Below, piece by piece: positions 47,015 to 58,500 of a stretch of 64,000 nucleotides of DNA; the stretch's first letter is position 1; each line of letters starts with the position of its first letter. This DNA comes from Lingula anatina (taxonomy: Eukaryota; Brachiopoda; Lingulata; Lingulida; Lingulidae): NCBI RefSeq assembly GCF_001039355.2, contig NW_019773595.1, positions 1-64,000 of the forward strand. Direction: 5' to 3'. A program made the position numbers and the translations under genes. The notes under the pieces are model-generated. The model saw only the letters and a program-made list of their open reading frames with translations. It was not told the DNA's origin and made no database searches.

Positions 47015-48937
47015 TATTATTATTATTATTATTATGACAACTCGACAAATTGTATGAGCTGAGGGTCGATAATATGTCGAGATGACCGAAACACAAAGTA
47101 TTATGATTGCTTTGTAACACGGGAATTTGGAATACAAGGCAAATGGAGGTCAAATCAGGGAGCTGTCCGAAATACAAAGTCTATGACTGTTTTGTTACAT
47201 GATCCCAAATTTTGAAAAAAAAAGGCACACCCCAAGTGCTACGTAATGTCGCGACCTGCCATGCACGCCCTAACCCCATTGTTACGTACTGTGTACGTCA
47301 CACTAAACTTACCCTTAATGGAAATCGGGCTTACTGCTGCAGGAATCTTAAGTTGTGTTACAACGGCAGCTTGGTATCCAAATATATTCCTCTTCAATTT
47401 TAAAATCGATTTTCATTAAATATTCATATTAAGATAGTATACCTACGCGTACCGGTATATCAAATCATTGTCGCTAGAGAGGACCAAAGGTCACCACAAT
47501 GCTTCAAATGCAAGAAATACCACAGTGTCGTTACATTATTTAACGAAACTGTCATCTTTGCACATGTATTTCTTTTTCTTTTTCTATAAAGAAACGGACG
47601 TTGGGGGGGGGCAGATTTTTGAAGAAAATGTCGTTTTAAAGCATTTTTTCTGCTGTCAAAAATAGTTATTTTTGCGGGGGACTAGGAGGAGGGGATTCTA
47701 TTTCTGTCTCCTATGAAATATGCTTTTATAATCATCATGTGGTATAGTGAGCGTGCTTTTGCTTCATATGTACATGTATCTACAAATGATTCAAAGAAGA
47801 CAATGCTAGTCTTGTGTAAGATGTCAATCTCAGTGCCACCTGTGGTATATATTTATAATTTACACAGTTTATCTTAGAAAAAAACATAAAACATAAGGGA
47901 AAGTTGCATATCTTACCTGGACAGTGTGTCGTCCCCGTGTAACAAATCATGCAATGGTAATTTCTATATACCTCTATGAAATCAGTATAATCAGGACGAA
48001 TGACGGGATTGGTGTACGACATGCAGGCCTTTTGCAGAGGTGTGTCTAGAGGATATGGGTGACGGGCCTGCCTCAAAGTGTTATTGACAAGATTATAAGG
48101 GCATGGATCAAAGTCATCGTTTCCTTCATCTCTAAAGCAAAACCTTACATGCCATTCTGGTTTGGGCTCAAAAGATCCCTTGCAGCCGTCAAAGCCCATT
48201 AGTTTATTTAAAACACAACTGGATGAAGTGCAAGTCAGAAATGATTCTATCGGTACGCTAGTACACTGGGCTTCAAATTGCCAGGGGTCTCCACGGTCTC
48301 CAACGCCGTTGCAAACTGCACAGTCTTTGTTTCTGTACGTTATCATGGTATCCGGGTCAGTGACTGGCTGATACAATGTTACGTTTTTGTCGAACGAAAC
48401 TTCAGAATTATGCATGCAGCTCGAGCGATGATGGTCCTGTGGCCACACTGAGGGACACGAATCCACCATCCATACACTGGAGCCGTGGTTCATATAGGCA
48501 GTATCATGTACATGTGCAGTCAATGGAGAAAGGAACGGAACACTTCGGCAGGAACTGATGTTCGCAACCAACACGTGACCAGGGGGATCAAACGCCCAAA
48601 CACTGCCGTTTTGGCGTGAAATCTGATGTATTAAAGGTGGTGCGGATGGCGTAGTGTAGTTGACGTCTTCACCAGGTTCCAATTCTTCTGAAGCAGCGCA
48701 CACCTCCCCAGTAAATGCGTTACCATAGCAACAGTCATTTAATAGGTGGCAAATGTCATCGCAGTAGCAGTGGATCTTAAAGCCTAATTTTGTGCCCGAC
48801 AAAACTTCTCCACAGAGCCATCTATGAGGCCGAAGAGAACCCGAGATTTGCCTGTCTGTATAGGAGGGAGACTGCGCCTTAGTGATAAAGGGGGATGATA
48901 GCATGATTATTATCAAAAATGCCCAGCTAGAATTCAT
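44593..48937 (-). CDS. Tandem family gene 3
   Basis: Exons 47917-48937, 46784-46905 and 44593-45162 join in frame to 1713 nt (570 residues). Signal peptide 1-21, SMB-like knot (CYCDDICHLLNDCC), YRNKDCAVCNG and YRNYHCMICYTG, a 41-residue linking exon (LSFRALLNFQDLN), then the Cys/Asn domain (ICPPGYVKDGKDCQ) and an apolar C-terminus (KMVLVLALLTSISFI). Exon 3 is the most divergent of the family upstream of TGNVTF: it has CIKLRFNERLVHVL and lacks several residues conserved in genes 1 and 4. Its introns and upstream region are closest to those of gene 1. The TATA box lies at 49008-49014, 71 bases before the ATG. Confidence 0.8.
45880..46092. mobile_element. MITE family M, copy in gene 3 intron 2
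   Basis: Ends TTCCCAGATATTTAGATCGA and the inverse, GATCGATCTAAAAATC.... Shares GACCTAACTCCCTGGGGGTT with the other copies and has the opposite orientation to the copy at 9745. Confidence 0.75.
46975..47035. repeat. (AAT)n(ATT)n microsatellite
   Basis: Self-complementary switch from AAT to ATT repeats in intron 1 of gene 3, in the same relative place as the tract at 30523-30606 in gene 1. Confidence 0.85.
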
Positions 48938-49007
48938 GTTCTTGTTGAAACTTCGAACTTCCTTGGCAATGCTGAGCTCATATGTAAAAGCACAAAAACA
49001 AGTGCAC

Positions 49008-49014
49008 TTATATA
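49008..49014 (-). promoter_or_regulatory. TATA box of family gene 3
   Basis: The minus strand reads GTGTATATAAGTG, 71 bases before the ATG, identical in spacing to genes 1 and 4. Confidence 0.65.
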
Positions 49015-49419
49015 CACCTGTGAAATTATAAAACTGCTCTATGCACTTCAGTCAAACTTGTTCCGAAAAGGCACATATTGTCAAGTTGTAGAACACGTGT
49101 GTCACGGAATGCTCATTGACAAGCACATTCATTTCAGGAGTTGGGCGTGGGTATTATTTTTCCACTAAAGTTTCGATTGTTGCATTCTCCAATTTCATCA
49201 TGATAGAGTGGAATAGCATTTAAATCCGTGTCTCGTGAAAGTGATGTATCATCGCGCATTCGAGAGCTCTAAGGTACATAAACTGTCAAACAAACAATGC
49301 CATAAAGCCTCCACAACTTCGAAAATATACGATATTCGTTGGATTGGACGAAGAACAATGATATATATCACTTGGCTCGTTCCCCCAAAAAGCAAAACAA
49401 TGTGGCGCGATGTTTCTTA

Positions 49420-52360
49420 ACCGCAGCTCACCATCATAATCAAGATCCCAATTCTACCATCGGTCTACTTAGATTGACCCAGCAGACTAGTGTAACTAAA
49501 CTGAGGGTCCTCCCTCCATTTAGTAAAAGTGGTTAGGGTTAACCTGATGTAAGTGGGTCAAAATCTAGGGCGAAGCTTACCTGTAGAAATGAATAAGAAA
49601 CGGATTTCAGTCATGAGGGACTATCTGCCACGTAACGCCGGCCCCTGGGGTTTTACCTGGATTGGTTTTTGTAAAAAAAATGTTGTCCTGAAATAGAAAC
49701 CATCACGATGATGATAAAAATGGAAGTAATAACATTATTTACGACAGTAAATGGGTTTCCCTATCAAGAACATTGCATTAGAAAATCGTGACAGTGTGAG
49801 GAAATCACTCGTGTAGGTAATGGACGTCTTATGTAATTTTATATTGATTCTGTAGTAGTCAGAGAAAATCGTGATATTACAAGTGCGAAGCATGACACGA
49901 TTTCACAGTACATTTCAGTAATCAATCCGGCATATATACAGATGATCTCTGCAAAAAATACTTGAAGGTTTCCAAAACGCAGAATACGCATCCCTTTTGT
50001 TTTAATTGTACATTTCCCCTTTCAATTAACAATGCTTATGTGATAGATTTATTAGTTTTTATCTTTAAACAATACTTCCATGCTCTTTGACCATTGAGAT
50101 AACAACTTATTTTCACCCTAGGATGGCCACTTCTCATAATATTTGGGTCAACCGGAAAAAATCTTGTAAAATCATAAAAAATATAATTAAGTGAATTTCT
50201 GAACTAATCCATATACATGTAGGTAACAAAGTTATTACCGAAATCACCACAACATTAAAAAAAAAAAGAAAATTATTGATTTGCAAAAATACTGCAAAAG
50301 TGCCCAAGAGAAGACCTCTGGTAGAGACAAGGTCGGGGAAATGGAGAGTGATGTACTGACACCCGTCTGCGTGGCCTATAGTTCTGTAACGCAGACACAA
50401 ACGTTCCCTTGCTGTCCTTGGAGTATCGGTAGACGTCGGTAGAGGACAAAAGACAGGTGTGGTAAATGTGGAAAAAAATGACTCATTTATTCTCCAAATT
50501 TGCTAAGGTATAACTCAATTATGAATGACTTGTTACTGATGGGGATATCATCATTTCCAGATAACTGCATGACTATACCAGTTACAATAACCCCGATATT
50601 ATATATATATTCGATGCCTTCAATTCTCACCTTTCAATTTATGAAACTTTTGACTTATTAGCTGGTCAAGGCGCTGACAATTAAGTTAATGTTAGTATTG
50701 GTAGGTAGATTCTACATCTAGTATATATCGCCTTGGCATTTTAAAATATATGTGGTATTTTTTGGTATTTGTAGTGAGAGCAATGATAGTGCAACTGGTT
50801 ATGAACCAGAGGTTGAACATGAAGCATGGTAGTAATATCCTGTAACCAAAGTGGGTGAAATATATGTCACATACAGGACGAGGAAGTCATGACGAGGATC
50901 CTAGAAGAAGCTGCTAAAGGGGCAGACAGAGGACGTGGACAAGATGCAATGAATAACAGCGTGTTGAATAGTATTGTGGAAAAGATGGGTGGATTGCTGT
51001 AGGAAAATGTGCCCTATGTCGAATTTAGAGAGAGAGAAAGAGATAGAGAGAGAGATACCCAGATATTCTTTCGAGTCCGTCCTTGAACACATAAATCCTT
51101 AGCGGGTTTACACTTGAGACACAAACGTATAATCTTAATCTTAGATATACTAACGGATTCGGTATATACCTGAAAAGTTTATATTTATTATTACATGTTT
51201 TTTCTTTTTTCTTTATATTTTTATGTGTATCCGTATGGTTATTTTGTGTTCACTAATGTTCGTCTTTTGTTTTGTCACGCGGGCGTCATCTTACTTTCTC
51301 ATTCTCATTGGCCATCTTTCCCGCATTTCTTCGTATATAAATATCGTTGTCGCCCTTTCTGTCATTCTTCTTCTCTCAGCACTGTGTATATATCTTTGCA
51401 GGTACGTGGTCGATAGTTTTTAAATTCTTTTATTAATATTATTATTATAGTTATCATATAGTCAAACATCATAGCTATGAATAAGATTGTTATGATGATG
51501 ATTCTTCTCTCTTCTCTCATCACTGCGTATATCTTTGCAGCACAATGGTCTTGAATAAACGGAAATAAGAGCAAAAAAAAAAAAATGTACTTAGTCTTGA
51601 AACATTACATTTGTATTTTGGTCAACAGATACATACATAGTAGTTCTGTATTCATTAAGAATTACCCTGTATAGATACATCACATTTATATGACAAACGA
51701 TGTTTAAAAGAGAGAGAAAGAGTGAGGGTGTGTGAAAGAGAGGTCACTCATTGTTAAAATAAAATTTAGAGGAAATGAAAAAACTGAAAATACCGATAGA
51801 ATATATTTGTCGAATATTTTTCCGTTCCCTAGCTCTGAACAACAGTGGAACAAGGCTGAACGTTAAATAGTAAGGAAATACAGGTAGTATGCCATACAAA
51901 GTCAACTATGCAGTTGTTTTACTGTATTTGCAATTTAATTCTAAAATAGCTGCCCTGCAATTGACAGCCTTCGAAAATGTAGCCAATGCATGTATAAAAA
52001 CGAGGGCAAGTGATAACGAGTAGTGCGTGTGTGTGTGTGTGTGTGTGTGCATGTACCTGTTGTATCTGTGCTCGAGCGTGCATGTGCACGTAATGTGCAA
52101 GAGTTTCTGGGTGCTTATTGCAAGTAAGCACGTACATGACGTCTGTGCATGTCCCATGTATATTTATAAGTCGCATAATATGTTATATTGTGGAACTGCT
52201 GCCAAACGAGCTCGATTCCACATGAGAATATGAATAAAAGATGTACATGCAGCTCTGCCTCAACCTTAATCTGCGTCAACGGTGAGAAGTTCGTTTTTTA
52301 CTTCGTTTATTTTATGTTCCGTTGACTTAATAATTGTCTTCAAATCACGTATAATAACAT
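49420..52360. other. Spacer between genes 3 and 4, left part
   Basis: No gene can be supported. It holds GA-rich tracts (about 51030-51060), an AT-rich stretch and a (GT)n tract at 52027-52049. Confidence 0.45.
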
Positions 52361-52361
52361 T

Positions 52362-52450
<89 letters not shown>
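52362..52450. repeat. (AAT)n(ATT)n microsatellite
   Basis: (AAT)n followed by (ATT)n, about 90 bases, self-complementary. Confidence 0.9.
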
Positions 52451-52451
<1 letters not shown>

Positions 52452-52577
52452 TGTACTGACTATCCGCTCTGTTAGCTCCGGTGAGTACTAACATTGCAGA
52501 AAAAAATCAGCTAGCACATTTCTGTACATATAAATTAAAAGTGATTCAAAACCACACGAAAATTTCATGCACAGCTG

Positions 52578-52952
52578 CTATGGCACTATTAGGCACAAAT
52601 ACAAAGCAAAACCCACCAAGATGAGAGTCGTTATAAAGAAAACATTTTTGTAAGTTGTGGTTGGTTGAGGAGGACAGAACTCATCGAAGTTTTCAAAATG
52701 ACGACTACTCAGACGATCACATCGGCCGTCGCAGACCAGGGCCCCGTAACTTGAAAGCAACGCGCATTGGACCGAGCGCAAGCGCATCGGTTCCATAACT
52801 CGCCCGTACTCGTCCCATATAATACATTGTAGCCTTTGTACGATAACGCTATTCTCAATACGCGCTGCTTTCGAGTTACGGAGCTCAGTGTTACTGGGTT
52901 TTGATGGTGTAACGGTGCGCAGTGGCCCATGCCCTAGCTGTTTGTGACCCAT
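52578..52952 (-). CDS. Possible terminal exon: Cys-containing ectodomain plus C-terminal membrane helix
   Basis: An open frame of 124 codons. Residues 40-93 carry five cysteines (RLQCIIWDEYG, VQCALLSSYG, VCDGRC, FCPP), then a short linker and an apolar helix NVFFITTLILVGFALYLCLI at the very C-terminus, as in a type-I membrane protein with almost no cytoplasmic tail. A splice-acceptor-like CTGTTCTAG lies just before the ATG on this strand, so it may be the last exon of a longer gene. I do not recognise it. It could also be a chance frame in an otherwise empty spacer. Confidence 0.3.
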   Translation of the reverse strand: MGHKQLGHGPLRTVTPSKPSNTELRNSKAARIENSVIVQRLQCIIWDEYGRVMEPMRLRSVQCALLSSYGALVCDGRCDRLSSRHFENFDEFCPPQPTTTYKNVFFITTLILVGFALYLCLIVP

Positions 52953-53519
52953 TACTAGAACAGTTCCTACCTCTAGGTTTCTAGGTGTCCTGGGAGTGGA
53001 TCCCCCTTGTCTCCATTTCTACCAATGGCCACACAGAGAACTGGAGTCTTGCAAAATGATTCTTAAATTTCAATTTATTACTTTAGTGCTCACCACATTG
53101 TGACGTGAAAGCAGTGAATAGGACATGTATTGCCATGGAACTATTGTTTATTTCCGTATGTTAGCGAATGCGATAGTTGAGCAATCTAAATCGTGGCGGC
53201 AGTGATTCCTTCACTTAGCGATATCTCAACTAACGCAGATACCACGGTTTATCAGTACACGCTCAGCGGCTGTAGTCAATAAGATGCACGTTAACCTTAA
53301 CAACTGTATTTTTCTGATAAGTACATTGTATCAGGCAGATGTACAAGTCGCTGACCCATTTTGGAAGGTATGGCTTTTACATTATGTGTTGCTAGTATGA
53401 CTATTTGAAGACTGGGCACCAACAAAAATGGTTCAGTTGTTTGTGGCTGCGCTGTAGAGGACCTTTTTATTTATCTTCTTTTCAACAGTGGAATAAAGCA
53501 TGACGCTGTATGGGTAAAG

Positions 53520-53612
53520 TCAACTTAACGTGCGTTTCCTAAACTTATAGTCTGACATGATCACGCATGATTTTCTTTAGCCTCTTAGTTGAAGGGTTAA
53601 ACATTTTTATTC

Positions 53613-53647
<35 letters not shown>

Positions 53648-54680
53648 AGTTCATTTAAAGTTTCTAGCATGCAGTGATGCAACCCGTTTGGTTTATAAAA
53701 TTGCAATTTTTGCAGTTTTTAGTTTTTATTGTTATTGGTTTTTTTTTATTATTATTGTTATTGATTGTTCCTATTCATAACTCTTTTCATTAACATGTAG
53801 GCCTATTTCTTAAGAAATTCCAACATTTTCAACTTTAGGCGATGTCTCTGATGGCAAATGAAAAAAAAAAAAACTTACTGCATAGAATACGAATCAACTT
53901 ACTGATAATCTTTAATTGTTTCTCCAACCAGGCAGCCACGCGACGCAAGGTTGTTTCCATAAACAAGAATGTCATTATATTATGGTTACATATGAACCGA
54001 GCATCGGTGGAGCGTGGATTCCCAGTAACACATGTTAACCACTTCTACTAGTTTCTTATACGACTCAAATAAATTCGACATGTCAAGGGATAAACTGAAT
54101 AGATCACTCGATCAGTCATAAAAGAGCTTTAGACTGCTCCTTTCTTTAAATTTTTGGTCGAAAATTTAACCTAATTTCGTGACCTACTTTTCTTCCCCAT
54201 TGACACAGCATAAAATGCAAGCAGGAAAATCCGTTCAAACATCATTTTCGGGTTTAATTAAACAACGCCCTCTTAGTTACACTACTTAAAACTATATGCT
54301 GGCATTTGGTTGGCTTTTGTGGCAAAAAATTGACTTTGTATGCATCCTTAAAATATTCACACACATATATATATGTGTGTGTGTGTGTGTGTTGACTTCA
54401 TGTCAATTCATATTTCATTCCAATCTAATGATCAATTGAACATTGAATCAGAATTGGACATTCAAGACGGATCAGTCAACGTAAAATCAACATTGAATCT
54501 TAGTACATCAACGTCTAAGTCAGCTGCTTTCAACTTAAGTGCAAAGTTAAATCAACGATCTGCGCCTGGAAGATACCAGGGACACTTTCTACTATAACAT
54601 TTAGTTTGTCGGCTTACCACACACTCCTAACCCAGACAGTCGACTTTACATAAATCCTTCGTTGCGATAGTGGCCTAAAT
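53520..54680. repeat. Segmental duplicate of the gene 1/2 spacer, rearranged
   Basis: 53555-53984 matches 34220-34921 (minus its insertions); 53985-54350 matches 33045-33430; 54393-54680 matches 36590-36870 and, more weakly, 26810-27150. Block order differs from the other locus. It contains (TC)n at 53617-53645 and (TG)n at 54374-54391. Confidence 0.65.
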
Positions 54681-54827
54681 AAATAACAAGCCTAAAATGA
54701 CAACTCATTTTTTTTACTTGAAATGTCAGCATTGAGCGAACATGTCAGTGTCAAGATGATTACAGTTCGACTTGTTCCGAGGGCTGTCATCAATTTTACC
54801 TCCGTATATAGAGTTAATGTTTAATGT

Positions 54828-55482
54828 TCAGTACAAGAACGTGGATGCGATTAAACTCAAGACCAACAGCATCTTGTTGAAGGTGCAAAAGTTGCCGTGA
54901 CTAATCTTGGTGGAGCTGCCAAAAGTGGTAATTTCAGGAATTTTCGGCGGTGGCGTGACATCGGAATCACAAGATTTGTTGTATCTTGCACGTACCTGAA
55001 TTGGTTTTCCTTCAAGATGAAACGTCATGTTAGTCAAAGTACGCTCAATGTCGGCCTGCACACAAGGGACGATTTTGCGAACTTGACTGTAGTCGGAGAA
55101 AAGTTCCCTCAGTTGAAGTGACGCGGTGAGAACAAATGTTACGTTGCCCGTTTGCGAATTTTCCTTAACGATGCATTGATAGAAATTAGCACCTGCCTTG
55201 TCAAACACGCCAACCAACCGTTCATCAAACAGAAGTCTGTTGCATCTGAAGCCCTTTGTCGGACGCCAGTTAATAGCTTCTAACTCCACCAACAAATATT
55301 GAATGATCGTCGTTATGTTGTACAGTATAGCCTGGCAGTCTTTCCCGTCTTTCACATAACCAGGAGGACAGATTTCCTGCTGATTTGAGTGCTGCAAATA
55401 CATTAGAGAGAAAAAGTCAATTAACAAGCTGAACCCAAATAACTGCATGTCGGAACTAAGCTGTTCTGTCTCGTTCCATAAA

Positions 55483-55552
<70 letters not shown>

Positions 55553-58500
55553 TTACGGGATCCAGATAGATGGTAACGGACGCAAGAAGAATTACACTAC
55601 GCCTACTTGAACACATGAATACAAAACTATGATCAGAATAAATGCAGCTAAGATAAGAAACAAATGTAGACACATGTGGTGCGCTCTGTCTCTAAAAGTA
55701 CGTTATTATAAATATTCAATATTTATAATATGCTTTTACCGGCAACTCATCGTCCATGCTAGGATTGGAATCTGCAGGTATATCCCGAAAATTTAACAGC
55801 GCTCTGAACGAAAGGCTACCTGTTTTCGAGCCTTCTTGGAAGGAATCATCTCCTTGGCTGTCTGAAATAAATAAATAAATGAATAAATGAATAAATAAAT
55901 ACATAAATAAATAAGTAAATAAATAAAACAAAAAATATATAAGTGTACATTAACAATAGTGAAATATTAACAATCAACACTAGCAGCCACAATAATATTA
56001 ATGATAATAATAATGATAATAATAATACGTTTAAGTTTATAGGCCATAAGCATTTTACCTCAGCCCAGTTGGAGGCTTCTATACATTTATGGGTATAACC
56101 ATGGCTCACTGCAAAAATTTCGCAAAAATAATTGACAAAGCAACTTTTTGTTTTTATATCAGCAAATGCGCCACACATGAGAAGAGGATAACCAGAGTTA
56201 AACGTTTACAAAGGCGTGCGTCCTAGACATTGCCTTCCTGATCTCAGCTGTCTACCATGAGAGAGAATGAGAGGGAGTGCGTCCGGTTCCCATTGGAATA
56301 TTCAGGTAATCCCCGTTCCTATAGATTTTTAACAACTTATTTAAATATGTCACGCTTTTCTCATTCCGCCCTTATGTAATGGAAGGCTGGAGTCACTGCC
56401 ACACGGGTCCTTTCCAATTTTACAATCAATGTACATTATATACTAGTATGTCGCAGGCCATATCCCAATCTAGCCCAGTTTTTAATTAGGCCAGATTGCA
56501 ATTGGCTCTTTGCATTGTTATCAACATAATGAAAATGTTAAATGGCCAGATGATATACACGTCAGTTGGCAGTTTGCCTTCATGACATTAAATTGAGGAT
56601 GTTAAAGATCAAGGCATATCACATAATACTTACAGGTGTGGCATATGGAATTTAGTTGTATTCATTTTATATGGGTTGTGAAAAAATCTGATGATAATAT
56701 TTTTGTTAAATTATAGCACACATATAGAAGGAGAAAACCTTTCAATTTTAATACAATATAAGAGAAATCTATCAAAAAAATTGATGAGAATATTTAGTAA
56801 GGAATGTTTCATTAAATGTGTTGCAGTGAAAGCTAGCTTTCAAATTTTTATTAATTTTAGAAAAACCTGTTCATTTTCCCAAGAGTACACTGGTCATTCC
56901 ATTTACAAAGTAATACACATGTATGTAGATTTCATTCAAGTGAAAAAATTGAACTCAGTAAAAATATTAAAATATTGAACTTAGTAATGTTTATGAAAAA
57001 ATTCAGGTAGGTTTTTTTTTAGTTAACTATTGTAATTTTTATTCAATTAGGTATATTTTATTCAAAAACTCAGGTTAGACAACGAGATGCGGTGACAGTT
57101 ATCAGGTTGATCAAAGCCTCCTTTATGAATAGTAATCTGTTTCCCTTGAAAAATCCCTGTAGAGAAAATAGTCCAAAGACAACTCCTCTACTGCCCCAAA
57201 ACATCGCATAACATTTTTTTAAGGTAATTTTTGTGATATTGATTTATCAGTTAAACTTTAGTCAATCAACTTTGAAAAACGTAGGTGATCGAGACAGCAA
57301 GGTACAGTGACTGTGATCAGGTTGATGAAAGTAAAACGGTGAAAACAGTGTTTGTGGTAATTGTTATATCTGAAAAAAGTTTTGCTATATAAGTGAAAGC
57401 TTATTTGACTGTCCTTTCAGCCTTTACATGCATGCTTCACGCACTATGGCAGAGAAACAATATAAAACTCAAACTTCTAGATTTGTGGAGAGCATATAAT
57501 GCTTCCAGCGCCTTGCCTCCACTTCATTCTTTTGAATAAACGTTGTTTAAAAAAAAAGTAGCAAGGAGTTTGCTATAGGTTTTAAAGTGGTCGCATAAGG
57601 TTGCTAACAGGACCCAAGCGATCGTTGACACATGAAGGCCATTTTTGTGCACCGATAACCAGTACGACTGAAGATGAAATATATCGGTATCCCAAATTTT
57701 GCCTATCGGTCTCTTCTTGGATGCCGGTAGGTCGCTTTAACCACAGGTGTACGTTAAATCAGAGGCATACTACTTGAAACGGCACGGACTGACGGTTCTA
57801 GTTGCTTGGTCGCTTACAAGTTTCTAACCCATCGCAAGCATTAGAAAAAAAATGTCGCTAGGAGGTTGCAAACGATTGCAATAAAACTGGCGTAGGATAG
57901 TGTCTCATTTGGGCGTAGACTATTTTCTTTCATACAAACTTGACATTTAATATGGAATATTTCAGTTTCGAAGGTATGCATAGGTAACAGTGCGTTTTTT
58001 TTTTTTTTTTAAACTCCGATCTCGTATAAGATATATGAACGGAGAAGTGGGTAGTCAGGTGTATCGCTTCCAATTAACTGACTACAATGTCTGTTGCGCT
58101 GCTGCATTATGTAATAGGCAGTGATTTCATTGGGTGGTGCTCCTTTGGGCTGGTCAAAGCTTGGCCGTTTGCAAAGCATGGTTCTGACATATGTCGACAA
58201 CTCCTGAATATGAGAATTTGAAATTTTGCATGCCAGCGGTCGGCTTTGCAGTGCGTAATATAAGCCAAGTAGTGTTTTAAAATTCTGTTAATTTGTGGCA
58301 GAATGGTGCGAAAAAGACATTGCCAGGTAGATTATAGCGCCAAATGAAACAGTCCGCACAGTTTTATAGAGTAATGCCCAGACCGATGTACCTTCACAGA
58401 GGTCACACCCAATGTATAGAAATCTCACCACCAGGGTACATGACCCACAGTCTTTCGGGATACGCTGCTGCAACTAAACAAAAACCAACCAGTCCGTTCA

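Noticed and set aside
50880-51003. Short frame DEEVMTRILEEAAKGADRGR, reminiscent of a retrotransposon tail
   Set aside because: Too short, no supporting reverse-transcriptase motif nearby.
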